Assembly (NCBI RefSeq): GCF_001571775.1
Contig: NZ_LRVM01000016.1
Coordinates: 1 to 40,781, forward strand
DNA: 40,781 nt
Origin: Anaerotignum neopropionicum
Lineage (GTDB): Bacteria; Bacillota; Clostridia; Lachnospirales; Anaerotignaceae
Reading direction: 5' to 3'
This document shows positions 1-7,013 of this stretch, in pieces (positions within the stretch are counted from its first letter, which is position 1; each line of letters starts with the position of its first letter). Made by a program: the position numbers and the translations under genes. The notes under the pieces were generated by a model. The model was not told the DNA's origin. It made no database searches and worked only from the letters and a program-made list of their open reading frames with translations.

Positions 1-1
1 A

Positions 2-52
2 GAATACATTGACCCGTTTACGGGTGAGCAAGTGAGCACAGGCAAGAAGTAA
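2..52 (+). CDS. tnpA: IS200-like transposase TnpA, C-terminal end only
   Basis: Only the last 16 codons are inside the window; they read EYIDPFTGEQVSTGKK and then stop. An E-Y/F-x-DPF-x-G tail is, from memory, common at the C-terminus of IS200/IS605-family Y1 transposases (TnpA) of Firmicutes, the HUH single-strand transposases. The chain of hairpins directly after the stop supports this, because IS200-type elements end in subterminal hairpins rather than inverted repeats. The catalytic HUH and Tyr residues lie outside the window, so the family call rests on the tail and the downstream structure only. Confidence 0.5.
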   Translation, partial: EYIDPFTGEQVSTGKK

Positions 53-180
53 ACTGCTTTAGCAGTAGCCAGAGAATAAGAAACGGTTGGCAAACCGTTC
101 AATGCATCTTTAGATGCAAGTTGGTAAAAGCCCCTTCTAGGGGCAGAGCAAACCACCAGCTGAGCTGGTGGTGATGATTA
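53..180 (+). mobile_element. Right end of IS200-like element: five consecutive hairpins
   Basis: Directly after the transposase stop come five perfect or near-perfect stem-loops: ACTGC/GCAGT (53-66), AACGGTT/AACCGTT (82-99), TGCATCT/AGATGCA (103-118), GCCCC/GGGGC (130-144) and ACCACCAGC/GCTGGTGGT (152-172). The last has a 9-bp stem with a TGA loop and is the best candidate for the subterminal hairpin recognised by TnpA. The exact right boundary and cleavage site cannot be set from one copy. There is no tnpB in view. Confidence 0.55.
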
Positions 181-298
181 GGAAAGAAACATTAAAAAGG
201 GTGCGTGGAAATTGCAGTAGCATTTTTATACCGCCCACTTATGAGCCAACGGGTGCGCATAAATCATTAAAAAAACAAAAATATAAAATTACACTCAA

Positions 299-338
299 AA
301 AGAGATATGCAAAAGGAAGGATGCATATCTCTTTTTTA
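299..338 (+). terminator. Intrinsic terminator-like hairpin
   Basis: The arms AGAGATATGC (301-310) and GCATATCTCT (323-332) form a perfect 10-bp stem, extended by flanking A/T pairs and followed by a run of six T. It probably ends transcription coming from the IS200 element. Confidence 0.6.
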
Positions 339-385
339 TAGATTTTATAGAAGTCTATACCCTAGGGAAGCGGTGATTAATTCCG

Positions 386-411
386 TTTGCATATCTAATT
401 TGCATATCTAA
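386..411. repeat. Two-copy 13-bp tandem repeat
   Basis: TTTGCATATCTAA is repeated exactly twice without a gap. The core GCATATCT is also the 3' arm of the terminator-like hairpin at 299-338. The pair is bracketed by AAGCGG (368-373) and CCGCTT (424-429), which could pair with each other. Confidence 0.7.
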
Positions 412-449
412 TCGGTAAATTTTCCGCTTGGACGGCGTCAAAAAGCGTG

Positions 450-479
450 GCAATAGCGCTGCTATTGCTGTGTTTTTTT
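450..479 (+). terminator. Orphan intrinsic terminator-like hairpin
   Basis: GCAATAGC (450-457) pairs perfectly with GCTATTGC (461-468) around a 3-nt loop, and a run of seven T follows at 473-479. No gene ends just upstream on this strand and the next gene is on the minus strand. It therefore either ends a short noncoding transcript or backs up the terminator at 299-338. Confidence 0.5.
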
Positions 480-610
480 CTTGCAAATTAAAAATTTCTT
501 CGACTATCTGCATACCCTCCATTAAATCAGCGCTTACTTAGATAAGATAGATCATGTCATTTGTGGATGAATTGGGTGTGGATGAATACGAATTCAATTC
601 GTTGGAGGAT

Positions 611-809
611 AGACAAACCTTGGATATTGCCCCTTCACAGCCCAAGATAGGGTAGATGGAAAATCTGGCTTTTGTAAAGCAAAAGCGATGATCAAACTTA
701 ATTACTTCTTGCAAAGACCAAAAATTTCAAGAAACCCGTATAGTAAGGGGAAGGATCAAGGGTGAAACCCGTATAGGAGTGTTTGAGGGAAAATCCCTCA
801 AGATTTTTA
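611..809 (+). repeat. Dispersed palindromic repeat, degenerate copy 1
   Basis: This copy shares ordered blocks with the copies at 2257-2642 (inverted) and 20553-20657: AGACAAACCTTGG (611-623), CCCAAGATAGGGTAGA near 641-656, a GGCTTTTGTAAAGCAAAAG stem-loop near 668-686, and TTGAGGG/TCCCTCAA (783-801). The order of blocks is the same in all three copies when orientation is corrected. No coding potential is seen. Confidence 0.65.
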
Positions 810-845
810 GTTTGTATTCATCTGACAAATGCAATCATCTTTGCT

Positions 846-2177
846 TTATTGCAGATAGTGATATAGTTTATTGCCGCTATAAAGTAGGCTAACTGCCAAA
901 ATAGCCGTCAAACCTTCGGCAATGGGGATCGCCAACCAGACGCCGTTGATGCCAAATACATGGGGCAAAAAAAGAATGCAGAGCGTAACGAAAAAAAATG
1001 TTCTCAAAAACGAGATTATTGCAGACAGCTTTCCGTTGGACAACGCCGTAAAAAGGGATGAGGTGAAAATATTGATGCCTGCAAACAGAAAGCCCCAAGC
1101 AAAAATATGATACCCGTGGAGGGCAATTTCATAGGTCGCCGTATTTTTTGGTGTGAAAATTGCAATGGTGGGGGTTGCCATATAGAAAGAAAATATAGAA
1201 ATTGCAACGGATGATACCAATATGATTCTAAGGCATAATTGAAACATCTTTTTCATTCTTTGTGCATTCCGATTACCGTAGATAAAGCTGAAGATTGGTG
1301 CAACCCCGCTGGCAAAGCCCATATATGCCGATGAAAATAAAAACTGGGCATACAAAATGATTGTGACTGCGGCAACCCCGTTTTGTCCTAAGGTTTTCAT
1401 CATCGTCAGGTTAAATAAAAACGTAGTTACAGCCATGGCTCCTGAGGTCACCATTTCTGAAGAACCGTTTAAAATACTATTAAGAATCACCTTACCATCC
1501 CAGCGTGGCTTCACAAAAAAAAGAATGGCTCTGGGTTTAGCGAAGTACCAAAGGGGGAATAATCCACCGATAAGGAAGCTGGAAGCAGTGCCCCATGCGG
1601 CCCCTGCAATACCCCAATCCATTACCACAATAAACAGGTAGTCGAAAAAAATATTTGCAATGCCGGAGATTGCGTTTAACCATAGCCCGAGATGAGGCTT
1701 CCCAGCTGTTACAAATAAGGTTTGGAACAATACCTGTATAACGGCAACAAAATATAAGGACATAAGAATTTTACCATAATCCACGCAATATGGCAAAAGT
1801 ACGGCATCGGCTCCTAAGAGGCGACATAGTGGCGTAATGAAGATAAAACAAAAGGCCGAAAAAACAAGACCTAGTGCTGCGGCAAAAATTATTATTAAAG
1901 TAAAACTGCGTCGTGCGTCGTCTATGCGTCCTTCACCCAGCGTTCGACCGATGACTGCACTGCCCCCAGCGCCCAGCATAATGCCTATACCCATCATAAT
2001 ATTGATGAGAGGAAACACAATGTTGGCCGCAGACAGTGCCGTAGTTCCTACATAACGGGAAACGAAAATGCCGTCAACAATGGTATAGGTGGCAACAAAT
2101 ATCAGCATAGTGATGGTTGGCAGCGTAAAACGCAAGAGAGAAGATAGATTAAAATCCTTTGCCAGTTCATTTTGCAT
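846..2177 (-). CDS. MATE family efflux transporter
   Basis: A 443-residue inner-membrane antiporter of the multidrug and toxic compound extrusion (MATE) family, MepA-like branch. Such proteins export cationic drugs or metabolites using a Na+ or H+ gradient. The protein shows about twelve hydrophobic segments in two pseudo-symmetric halves. The first begins with a typical LPTITMLIFVATYTIVDGIFV segment followed by AGGSAVIGRTLGEG, and the second with ILNGSSEMVTSGAMAV. The length is normal for the family. The ATG is preceded by TTGAGG, about eight bases away. The gene stands alone, with a repeat-rich gap on each side. The substrate cannot be inferred. Confidence 0.93.
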   Translation of the reverse strand: MQNELAKDFNLSSLLRFTLPTITMLIFVATYTIVDGIFVSRYVGTTALSAANIVFPLINIMMGIGIMLGAGGSAVIGRTLGEGRIDDARRSFTLIIIFAAALGLVFSAFCFIFITPLCRLLGADAVLLPYCVDYGKILMSLYFVAVIQVLFQTLFVTAGKPHLGLWLNAISGIANIFFDYLFIVVMDWGIAGAAWGTASSFLIGGLFPLWYFAKPRAILFFVKPRWDGKVILNSILNGSSEMVTSGAMAVTTFLFNLTMMKTLGQNGVAAVTIILYAQFLFSSAYMGFASGVAPIFSFIYGNRNAQRMKKMFQLCLRIILVSSVAISIFSFYMATPTIAIFTPKNTATYEIALHGYHIFAWGFLFAGINIFTSSLFTALSNGKLSAIISFLRTFFFVTLCILFLPHVFGINGVWLAIPIAEGLTAILAVSLLYSGNKLYHYLQ

Positions 2178-2256
2178 AATAAAACCTCAATTCAATTTCA
2201 AAAAAAGCTTGGAAATGTTTTCTTCCTTAGACTTTAAACGGACTTTAGACAAAGCC

Positions 2257-2642
2257 AAAACCTTGAGGGCTTTGCCCTCAAACACCTACAAGGGTTTTGG
2301 TCATCACTTTTGCTTTGCAAAAGCCAGCTTCGCTGTCTGCCCTATCTTGGCAGTGAGTGGTCATCACTTTTGCTTTGCAAAAGCCAGCTTCGTTGTCTGC
2401 CCTATCTTGGCAGTGAGTGGTCATCACTTTTGCTTTGCAAAAGCCAGCTTCGTTGTCTGCCCTATCTTGGCAGTGAGTGGTCATCACTTTTGCTTTGCAA
2501 AAGCCGTCCTTGGGACAAATGACACTTTTTTGCCACTGCAACCTTGACCGGCGTAAACCCGCATAGAATGCGGATTTTATAAAGATTTTTGATCTTGCTT
2601 TTTAAAAAAGCAGTGGGTTTGGGCAACGCCCAAGGTTTGTCT
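2257..2642 (-). repeat. Dispersed palindromic repeat, long copy 2
   Basis: Read on the minus strand, this copy runs from AGACAAACCTTGGGC (ending at 2642) to the TTGAGGGC/GCCCTCAA stem-loop near 2262-2281. It is longer than copies 1 and 3, because its centre has expanded into a 60-bp tandem array and it carries extra hairpin modules between 2506 and 2630. Nearly every block is itself a short palindrome. Confidence 0.7.
2299..2505. repeat. 60-bp tandem array, about 3.5 units
   Basis: Units start at 2299, 2359 and 2419, with a partial fourth at 2479-2505. They are identical apart from one C/T difference in the first unit (CTTCGCTG versus CTTCGTTG). Each unit holds two stem-loops: CTTTTGC/GCAAAAG with a 3-base loop, and TGCC...GGCA around CTATCTT. 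Because 60 is a multiple of three, open frames run through the array on both strands, but they are a by-product of the repeat. Near-identity of units suggests recent expansion or ongoing homogenisation. Confidence 0.9.
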
Positions 2643-2721
2643 TCGCTCTGAGGCATAGTGTTTTCCGCCTATAAACAGTAAAATGAATTCCACCACATTG
2701 TTTTTTTCGAAAGCATTTCAA

Positions 2722-4488
2722 TCAAAGAGCTTGTATAGACTGCACTTTTTCTTCGTCGGGGGTTACATAAATAGTACGGTTAGTTAGATAAATAACCATA
2801 CCTGGTTTTGCGCCGTTAGGCTTTTTCACATTTTTACGCAGCGTGTAGTCAACAGGTACCATGCTGCTGTTTTTTGCTTTGCTATAATATGCAGCCAAAT
2901 TTGCTCCTTCTGCTAGGGCCATATCACTTGCTACACCTGTGCCGTTGGTTCTTATAATAACATGAGAACCTGGAATTTCTTTGGTATGGAGCCAAATATC
3001 CGTACTTTCGGCAAAGCGTAACGTTAATTCGTCATTTTGCAAATTGCTTTTTCCTACGAAAATGTCATAACCGTCAGACGATACAAAATGTAAGGGCTTG
3101 GCCTTTTTGGCTTTCGGTGTACCTTTTTTTGGTGCTTGACGGCGAATGAAACCGCTTTGTGCCAATTCCGTTCGGATTTCTGTTAAATCCGCTTCGTCAG
3201 CCGCACTTTCCAGAGCATTAAGCACACTTTCCAAATATTGAAGCTCATCATTGTTCTGTTTTTCCTGTATCTCCAATGCGGCGAGGGTTCTTTTTGCTTT
3301 ATTATAGCGAGCGAAATATTTTTGTGCATTTTCCGCCGCAGTTTTTGTGGGGTCGAGGGTGATATCAATTTCCCCGCTGTTTTCATCATAAAAATCTATG
3401 GTACGAAAGGTAGTAACGCCCTTGGGTACGGCATAAATATTTGCAGTCAAAAGCTCGCCCTTTTTCTTCCATATTTCCATATCAGCCACATCCTTACGGG
3501 TTTTCAGCTGAATTTCTTTTTTCTTTATACAGCGGTCAATATTTGATGTGACCAAGCGATGCATATCATGGGCTTTTTGGCGAATGTGATAAGCATTATC
3601 TCGTTCTTGGTAGAAGCTCTCTAATAAAGAAGAAATGTCGGGAAAAGATTTTTGCTCTAAATCATTGAATTCCGTCATTTCCAAAACTGAAAAATCCATA
3701 ACACGTTTGGAATTTGGATGGTAATAGATTTTCGGTGTAAAATTGGTCTGCTTTACCTCATCCATTGTGTTTACAAAAGCGGCAAATAAGGTTTCTCCCT
3801 GATCAGCCGTTGTTTGCTGACAAGCGTCAGAAGGCTCCAAGGCTGCGCGAAAACAAATTTCTCCTGCCATAATAGGGCTGATTCCCATATAATTTTTGTA
3901 TAAGAATTCTTGCAGCTTTTGTCCTGCTTGCAATTGTAGGGAAAATAGAAAATCTGACTTTTCCGCCAAAAGCGGATTTTTTTTGTTTTGGGAGGGAGGG
4001 TAAACATAGTCTTTCCCGGGCAATACCTCTCTTACAGAGCTTTTCTCATGGGAAATCCGCTTGATAGAATCCAGAATACGTCCGTTTTCATCGGTTAAAA
4101 TTAAATTACTGTGTTTTCCCATAATTTCCAAAATCAGATTTTTAACCGTCATATCGCCCAGTTCATTTGCTGACTCCACTTTTATGATTATAATGCGCTC
4201 AAAGGTCGGCTGAAAAATATCTACAATTTTCCCTCCGGCAAGGTGCTTGCGTAAAACCATGCAAAATAAAGGGGCTGTCATGGGGTTTTCTTTTGCGGTT
4301 TGTGTGAAATGGATTCTTGGGGTGCTTGAATTTGCGGAAACTAATATTTTATGGACAACGCCGGCGCCTCTTACCGAAAAACGAATTTCATCCGCCATCG
4401 GTTGATGGATTTTATCAATTCTGCCGCCAAGTAGATTTGTTTTCAATTCGTGTACAATTGCTGCTGTTGTGATACCGTCCAAAGCCAT
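2722..4488 (-). CDS. rqcH: NFACT protein RqcH (Rqc2 homologue)
   Basis: Ribosome quality-control factor. In B. subtilis RqcH binds split 50S subunits carrying stalled peptidyl-tRNA and recruits tRNA-Ala to add alanine tails that mark the peptide for degradation; older annotations call it fibronectin-binding protein FbpA. The 588-residue protein has NFACT-N (start MALDGITTAAIVHELK), helix-hairpin and coiled-coil regions in the middle, and the C-terminal NFACT-R domain (SSDGYDIFVGKSNLQND ... WLHTKEIPGSHVII). Residues 97-98, the Asp-Arg pair needed for tailing in B. subtilis, read Glu-Arg here. The ATG has an AAGGAGGA site. MutS2, which feeds this pathway in B. subtilis, lies at 28597. Confidence 0.93.
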   Translation of the reverse strand: MALDGITTAAIVHELKTNLLGGRIDKIHQPMADEIRFSVRGAGVVHKILVSANSSTPRIHFTQTAKENPMTAPLFCMVLRKHLAGGKIVDIFQPTFERIIIIKVESANELGDMTVKNLILEIMGKHSNLILTDENGRILDSIKRISHEKSSVREVLPGKDYVYPPSQNKKNPLLAEKSDFLFSLQLQAGQKLQEFLYKNYMGISPIMAGEICFRAALEPSDACQQTTADQGETLFAAFVNTMDEVKQTNFTPKIYYHPNSKRVMDFSVLEMTEFNDLEQKSFPDISSLLESFYQERDNAYHIRQKAHDMHRLVTSNIDRCIKKKEIQLKTRKDVADMEIWKKKGELLTANIYAVPKGVTTFRTIDFYDENSGEIDITLDPTKTAAENAQKYFARYNKAKRTLAALEIQEKQNNDELQYLESVLNALESAADEADLTEIRTELAQSGFIRRQAPKKGTPKAKKAKPLHFVSSDGYDIFVGKSNLQNDELTLRFAESTDIWLHTKEIPGSHVIIRTNGTGVASDMALAEGANLAAYYSKAKNSSMVPVDYTLRKNVKKPNGAKPGMVIYLTNRTIYVTPDEEKVQSIQAL

Positions 4489-4611
4489 TAGGCGTTCCTC
4501 CTTGTTTCATGATTGATATGTCGGTATAGTATAACATAGGGAGAAAAATAATACATCTATGACAAAAATTAAAATTAGATTAAAAATTTGGTGCTATTTT
4601 TGGGTTTTTCC

Positions 4612-4640
4612 TTGATATTTGTTAGGGTATAGGCTATAAT
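4612..4640 (+). promoter_or_regulatory. Sigma-A type promoter of the yicC-remA-gmk-rpoZ operon
   Basis: TTGATA (4612-4617), a 17-base spacer, then TATAAT (4635-4640). Transcription would start near 4647 and leave a leader of about 200 bases before yicC. A weaker second candidate, TTGATA-16-TAAAAA, sits at 4762-4789. Confidence 0.75.
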
Positions 4641-4844
4641 GGGGAGCAATATACACAAAGGAATAGGTGATTTTTCAAGAAATATTTTTGCGTTTTTGAA
4701 AGTGTGTAGCATTCTTTTGCGATAAAATGCAAAGATAATTTTTAATGCACAAGGTAGTATTGATAATAATATGTTTTAAAATAAAAAAATTGATACAGAT
4801 TGTCTTGGCAAAAGTACACAGAGAGCAAGAGAGAGGAAAAGAAT

Positions 4845-5732
4845 ATGGAATCAAGTGTTAGAAGCATGACGGGATACGGCCGTGGGGAGCATATTGCAGA
4901 AGATAGAAAATTTACCATTGAACTAAAATCTGTAAATCATAGGTATAATGATATTAATATTAAGCTGCCAAGGTCTTTGATCAGCTTGGAGGATAAAATT
5001 AAAAAGCATATTATGAAGCAGGTTTTTCGGGGTAAAACCGATGTTTATATTGGCTTTGAAACCTTTGCTGTTGATGATGTTGATGTTAAGCTGAATGAAG
5101 TGCTAGCACAGGCATATGTGGGAAAATTGAAAATACTGCAGGAAAAAATGGGTCTTGAGGGCGGAAGTTTTTTTGATTTAACGGCAAAATTTCCCGATGT
5201 TCTCACCGTGGAAAAACCGCAGAAGGATGAAAAAGTTATTTGGGAGGCCTTGCTCCCAGCTTTGGACGAGGCAGTAACACGCTTTGTTGCAATGCGTCAG
5301 ATGGAAGGTGGGGCTTTAAAAAGTGATGTTTTGGCAAAGGCAGAGCGAATTATTATTTTGGTTGACAAAGTGAAAGAACGCTCACCCTTGGTTGTAGAGG
5401 AATACAGAGATAAGCTCAACAACCGTTTAAAGGATTTGCTTGACGGCGTTGACATTGATCCCCAGCGTATTGCTACAGAGGTTGCAATTTTTGCTGATAG
5501 AGGCTGCGTGGATGAAGAAATTACACGCCTGAAAAGCCATTTGGTACAGCTTGCTGATATTTTGGAAAAAGGCGGGCAGGTTGGCAGAAAGCTGGATTTT
5601 CTTGTGCAGGAGATGAATAGAGAATCCAATACCATTGCATCGAAAGCAAATGATATTCAAATTGTTCAGGCAACCATTGAATTAAAAAGCGAAATTGAGA
5701 AAATTCGTGAACAGATTCAAAACCTAGAGTAG
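4845..5732 (+). CDS. yicC: YicC/YloC family endoribonuclease
   Basis: A 295-residue member of the YicC/YloC family. E. coli YicC has been described as an endoribonuclease acting on RNA turnover, and YloC as its Bacillus counterpart. The protein shows the family N-terminus [10 protein letters not shown] and the highly conserved C-terminal block [21 protein letters not shown]. The ATG at 4845 is chosen because GAGAGGAAAAG sits just upstream. An in-frame TTG at 4800 would add 15 residues without family support. It is the first gene of the block that continues with remA, gmk and rpoZ, the B. subtilis order. Confidence 0.92.
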   Translation: MESSVRSMTGYGRGEHIAEDRKFTIELKSVNHRYNDINIKLPRSLISLEDKIKKHIMKQVFRGKTDVYIGFETFAVDDVDVKLNEVLAQAYVGKLKILQEKMGLEGGSFFDLTAKFPDVLTVEKPQKDEKVIWEALLPALDEAVTRFVAMRQMEGGALKSDVLAKAERIIILVDKVKERSPLVVEEYRDKLNNRLKDLLDGVDIDPQRIATEVAIFADRGCVDEEITRLKSHLVQLADILEKGGQVGRKLDFLVQEMNRESNTIASKANDIQIVQATIELKSEIEKIREQIQNLE

Positions 5733-5746
5733 TTGGGAGTGGGCGC

Positions 5747-6004
5747 ATGGATAAAATACAATTTTTAAATATCGGTTATGGAAATGTAGTCTCTGCAAAT
5801 CGGGTGATTGCCATTGTCAGTCCTGATTCTGCCCCGATTAAGCGTATTGTGCAAGAAGGGAAGGAGAAGGGGAGTTTAATTGATGCAACCTATGGCAGAA
5901 AGACCCGTTGCGTGATTATTATGGATGATGGACATTTGGTGCTTTCGCCGAATATGCCGGAGACAGTCGGTGGTAGACTTTCAGCAGAGCAAAAGGGGAA
6001 TTAA
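5747..6004 (+). CDS. remA: Extracellular matrix/biofilm regulator RemA family protein
   Basis: An 85-residue DUF370 protein. In B. subtilis RemA is a DNA-binding, ring-forming activator of matrix and osmoprotection genes. The signature stretch [19 protein letters not shown], then SAPIKRI and DATYGRKTR, matches closely over the whole length. It starts 14 bases after yicC and ends 2 bases before gmk, so it belongs to the same transcript. The ribosome-binding site (GGGAGTGGG) is modest. In a clostridium the target genes may differ from those of Bacillus. Confidence 0.95.
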   Translation: MDKIQFLNIGYGNVVSANRVIAIVSPDSAPIKRIVQEGKEKGSLIDATYGRKTRCVIIMDDGHLVLSPNMPETVGGRLSAEQKGN

Positions 6005-6006
6005 CA

Positions 6007-6615
6007 ATGAAGAAACAAGGAATATTGCTAATTATTTCCGGTCCTTCCGGTTCAGGCAAGGGAACGGTGGTAGAACAGCTTTGCAAAAAAGAAAATTTTT
6101 CACTTTCAATTTCTGCAACAACAAGGGCGCCCAGAGAGTATGAAAAGGATGGAGTTCACTATTTTTTTCATACGAAAGAAGATTTTTTGCTTATGCAAGA
6201 GCATAAGGAGCTTTTGGAATGGGCGGAATTTTGCGGAAATTATTATGGTACACCCCGTAAATACGTTGTAGAGCAACTACTGCAGGGGAAAAACGTAATC
6301 CTTGAAATTGAGGTGCAAGGAGCGTTGCAGGTGAAAAAGATTTATCCCGACGGTGTTTTGGTTTTTCTTATGCCTCCAAATCTGGAGGAATTGGGGAAGC
6401 GACTAACGAACAGAGGGACGGAAGACAAAAATACAATTAACCGTAGAATTCATAGGGCTTTAGAAGAAATGGAGCTTGTGGAAGAGTATGATTATGTTGT
6501 AATTAATGATACCATTGAAGAAGCTACGGAGGATTTATTTGCCATTGTTCAGGCGGAAAGAATGAAATGTAGCAGAAACCCTAATATTAAAAAGATATTT
6601 AAAGGAGAGATTTAA
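6007..6615 (+). CDS. gmk: Guanylate kinase
   Basis: Cytosolic enzyme that phosphorylates GMP (and dGMP) to GDP with ATP, feeding GTP, dGTP and (p)ppGpp pools. The 202-residue protein has the P-loop GPSGSGKGT at residues 12-20 and the GMP-binding region TTRAPREYEKDGVHYFF, followed by the NYYGTP motif. Length is normal. It is packed 2 bases after remA and 1 base before rpoZ, whose ribosome-binding site AAGGAGAG lies inside its 3' end. Confidence 0.97.
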   Translation: MKKQGILLIISGPSGSGKGTVVEQLCKKENFSLSISATTRAPREYEKDGVHYFFHTKEDFLLMQEHKELLEWAEFCGNYYGTPRKYVVEQLLQGKNVILEIEVQGALQVKKIYPDGVLVFLMPPNLEELGKRLTNRGTEDKNTINRRIHRALEEMELVEEYDYVVINDTIEEATEDLFAIVQAERMKCSRNPNIKKIFKGEI

Positions 6616-6616
6616 T

Positions 6617-6910
6617 ATGTTAAGACCTTCTTATACAGATTTATTGGATATTCTTAATCAGAAAACAAATGATATTACCATTGTTAGTAGATATACCATT
6701 GTTATTGCGGCAGCAAAAAGAGCAAGACAGCTGGTGGATCACGCAGAGCCCTTGATTGACAAAATTAAAGTGAATAAGCCTGTTTCTATTGCAGTGAGTG
6801 AACTTTATGAAGGGAAAATCAAGGTTCGCCAGGTTGCAAATACAGGATTTAGCGATGAAATGCTTTTGGTTGAGGATGCGGAAGAGGATTTTGAGGCAAC
6901 AGAGGAATAA
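6617..6910 (+). CDS. rpoZ: DNA-directed RNA polymerase subunit omega
   Basis: A 97-residue omega subunit, which helps fold and hold the beta' subunit of RNA polymerase. The conserved N-terminal MLRPSYTDLL and the SRYTIVIAAAKRARQL helix are present, and the C-terminus is an acidic tail (EDAEEDFEATEE). It is the last gene of the transcript, followed by a strong terminator. In B. subtilis the next gene is coaBC; here it is missing and the terminator takes its place. Confidence 0.95.
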   Translation: MLRPSYTDLLDILNQKTNDITIVSRYTIVIAAAKRARQLVDHAEPLIDKIKVNKPVSIAVSELYEGKIKVRQVANTGFSDEMLLVEDAEEDFEATEE

Positions 6911-6920
6911 GAAAAGAATT

Positions 6921-6993
6921 GAGGGCGATAATCAAAACGTAACTTGCGCAAGTAAAAGGTTGTTTGCGTAAAAAATTTGATTATCGCCCTTTT
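6921..6993 (+). terminator. Terminator between rpoZ and priA, 14-bp stem
   Basis: GGGCGATAATCAAA (6923-6936) pairs perfectly with TTTGATTATCGCCC (6976-6989) and is followed by TTTTA. The 39-base loop contains its own palindrome ACTTGCGCAAGT (6942-6953). The stem is unusually long with a large loop, so a switch-like function cannot be excluded. Confidence 0.7.
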
Positions 6994-7013
6994 ATCACTA
7001 AGGAGTCTTTTCG

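Larger units (their letters stand above)
181..845. other. Gene-free stretch between the IS200 end and the MATE gene
   Basis: No plausible coding sequence is seen in these 665 bases. The stretch holds a terminator-like hairpin at 299-338, a 13-bp tandem repeat (TTTGCATATCTAA at 386-398 and 399-411), a second terminator-like hairpin at 450-479, and a degenerate copy of the dispersed palindromic repeat at about 611-809. The 8-mer GCATATCT occurs in both arms of the first hairpin (inverted in one) and in both tandem units. The function is unknown. Confidence 0.5.
2178..2721. other. Repeat-rich gap between rqcH and the MATE gene
   Basis: This 544-base gap is dominated by the inverted copy of the dispersed palindromic repeat (2257-2642), including its 60-bp tandem array. 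Besides that array there are small stem-loops near 2567-2574 (CCGCAT/ATGCGG type), at 2598-2611 (GCTTTTT/AAAAAGC) and at 2621-2634 (TTGGGC/GCCCAA). No convincing gene or clear terminator for rqcH was found. Confidence 0.6.

Noticed and set aside
53-180. TnpB omega-RNA
   Set aside because: The visible protein tail fits TnpA rather than TnpB, and no tnpB is in view; the guide-RNA idea cannot be supported.
2299-2505. CRISPR array
   Set aside because: The 60-bp units are identical end to end; there are no variable spacers and no cas genes.
2089-2547. Open frame of 152 codons on the plus strand, and others of 87 (minus) and 70 (plus) codons, through the tandem array
   Set aside because: The unit length of 60 is a multiple of three, so any frame without a stop stays open. 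The frames have no good ribosome-binding site and no family resemblance, and they overlap the MATE start.
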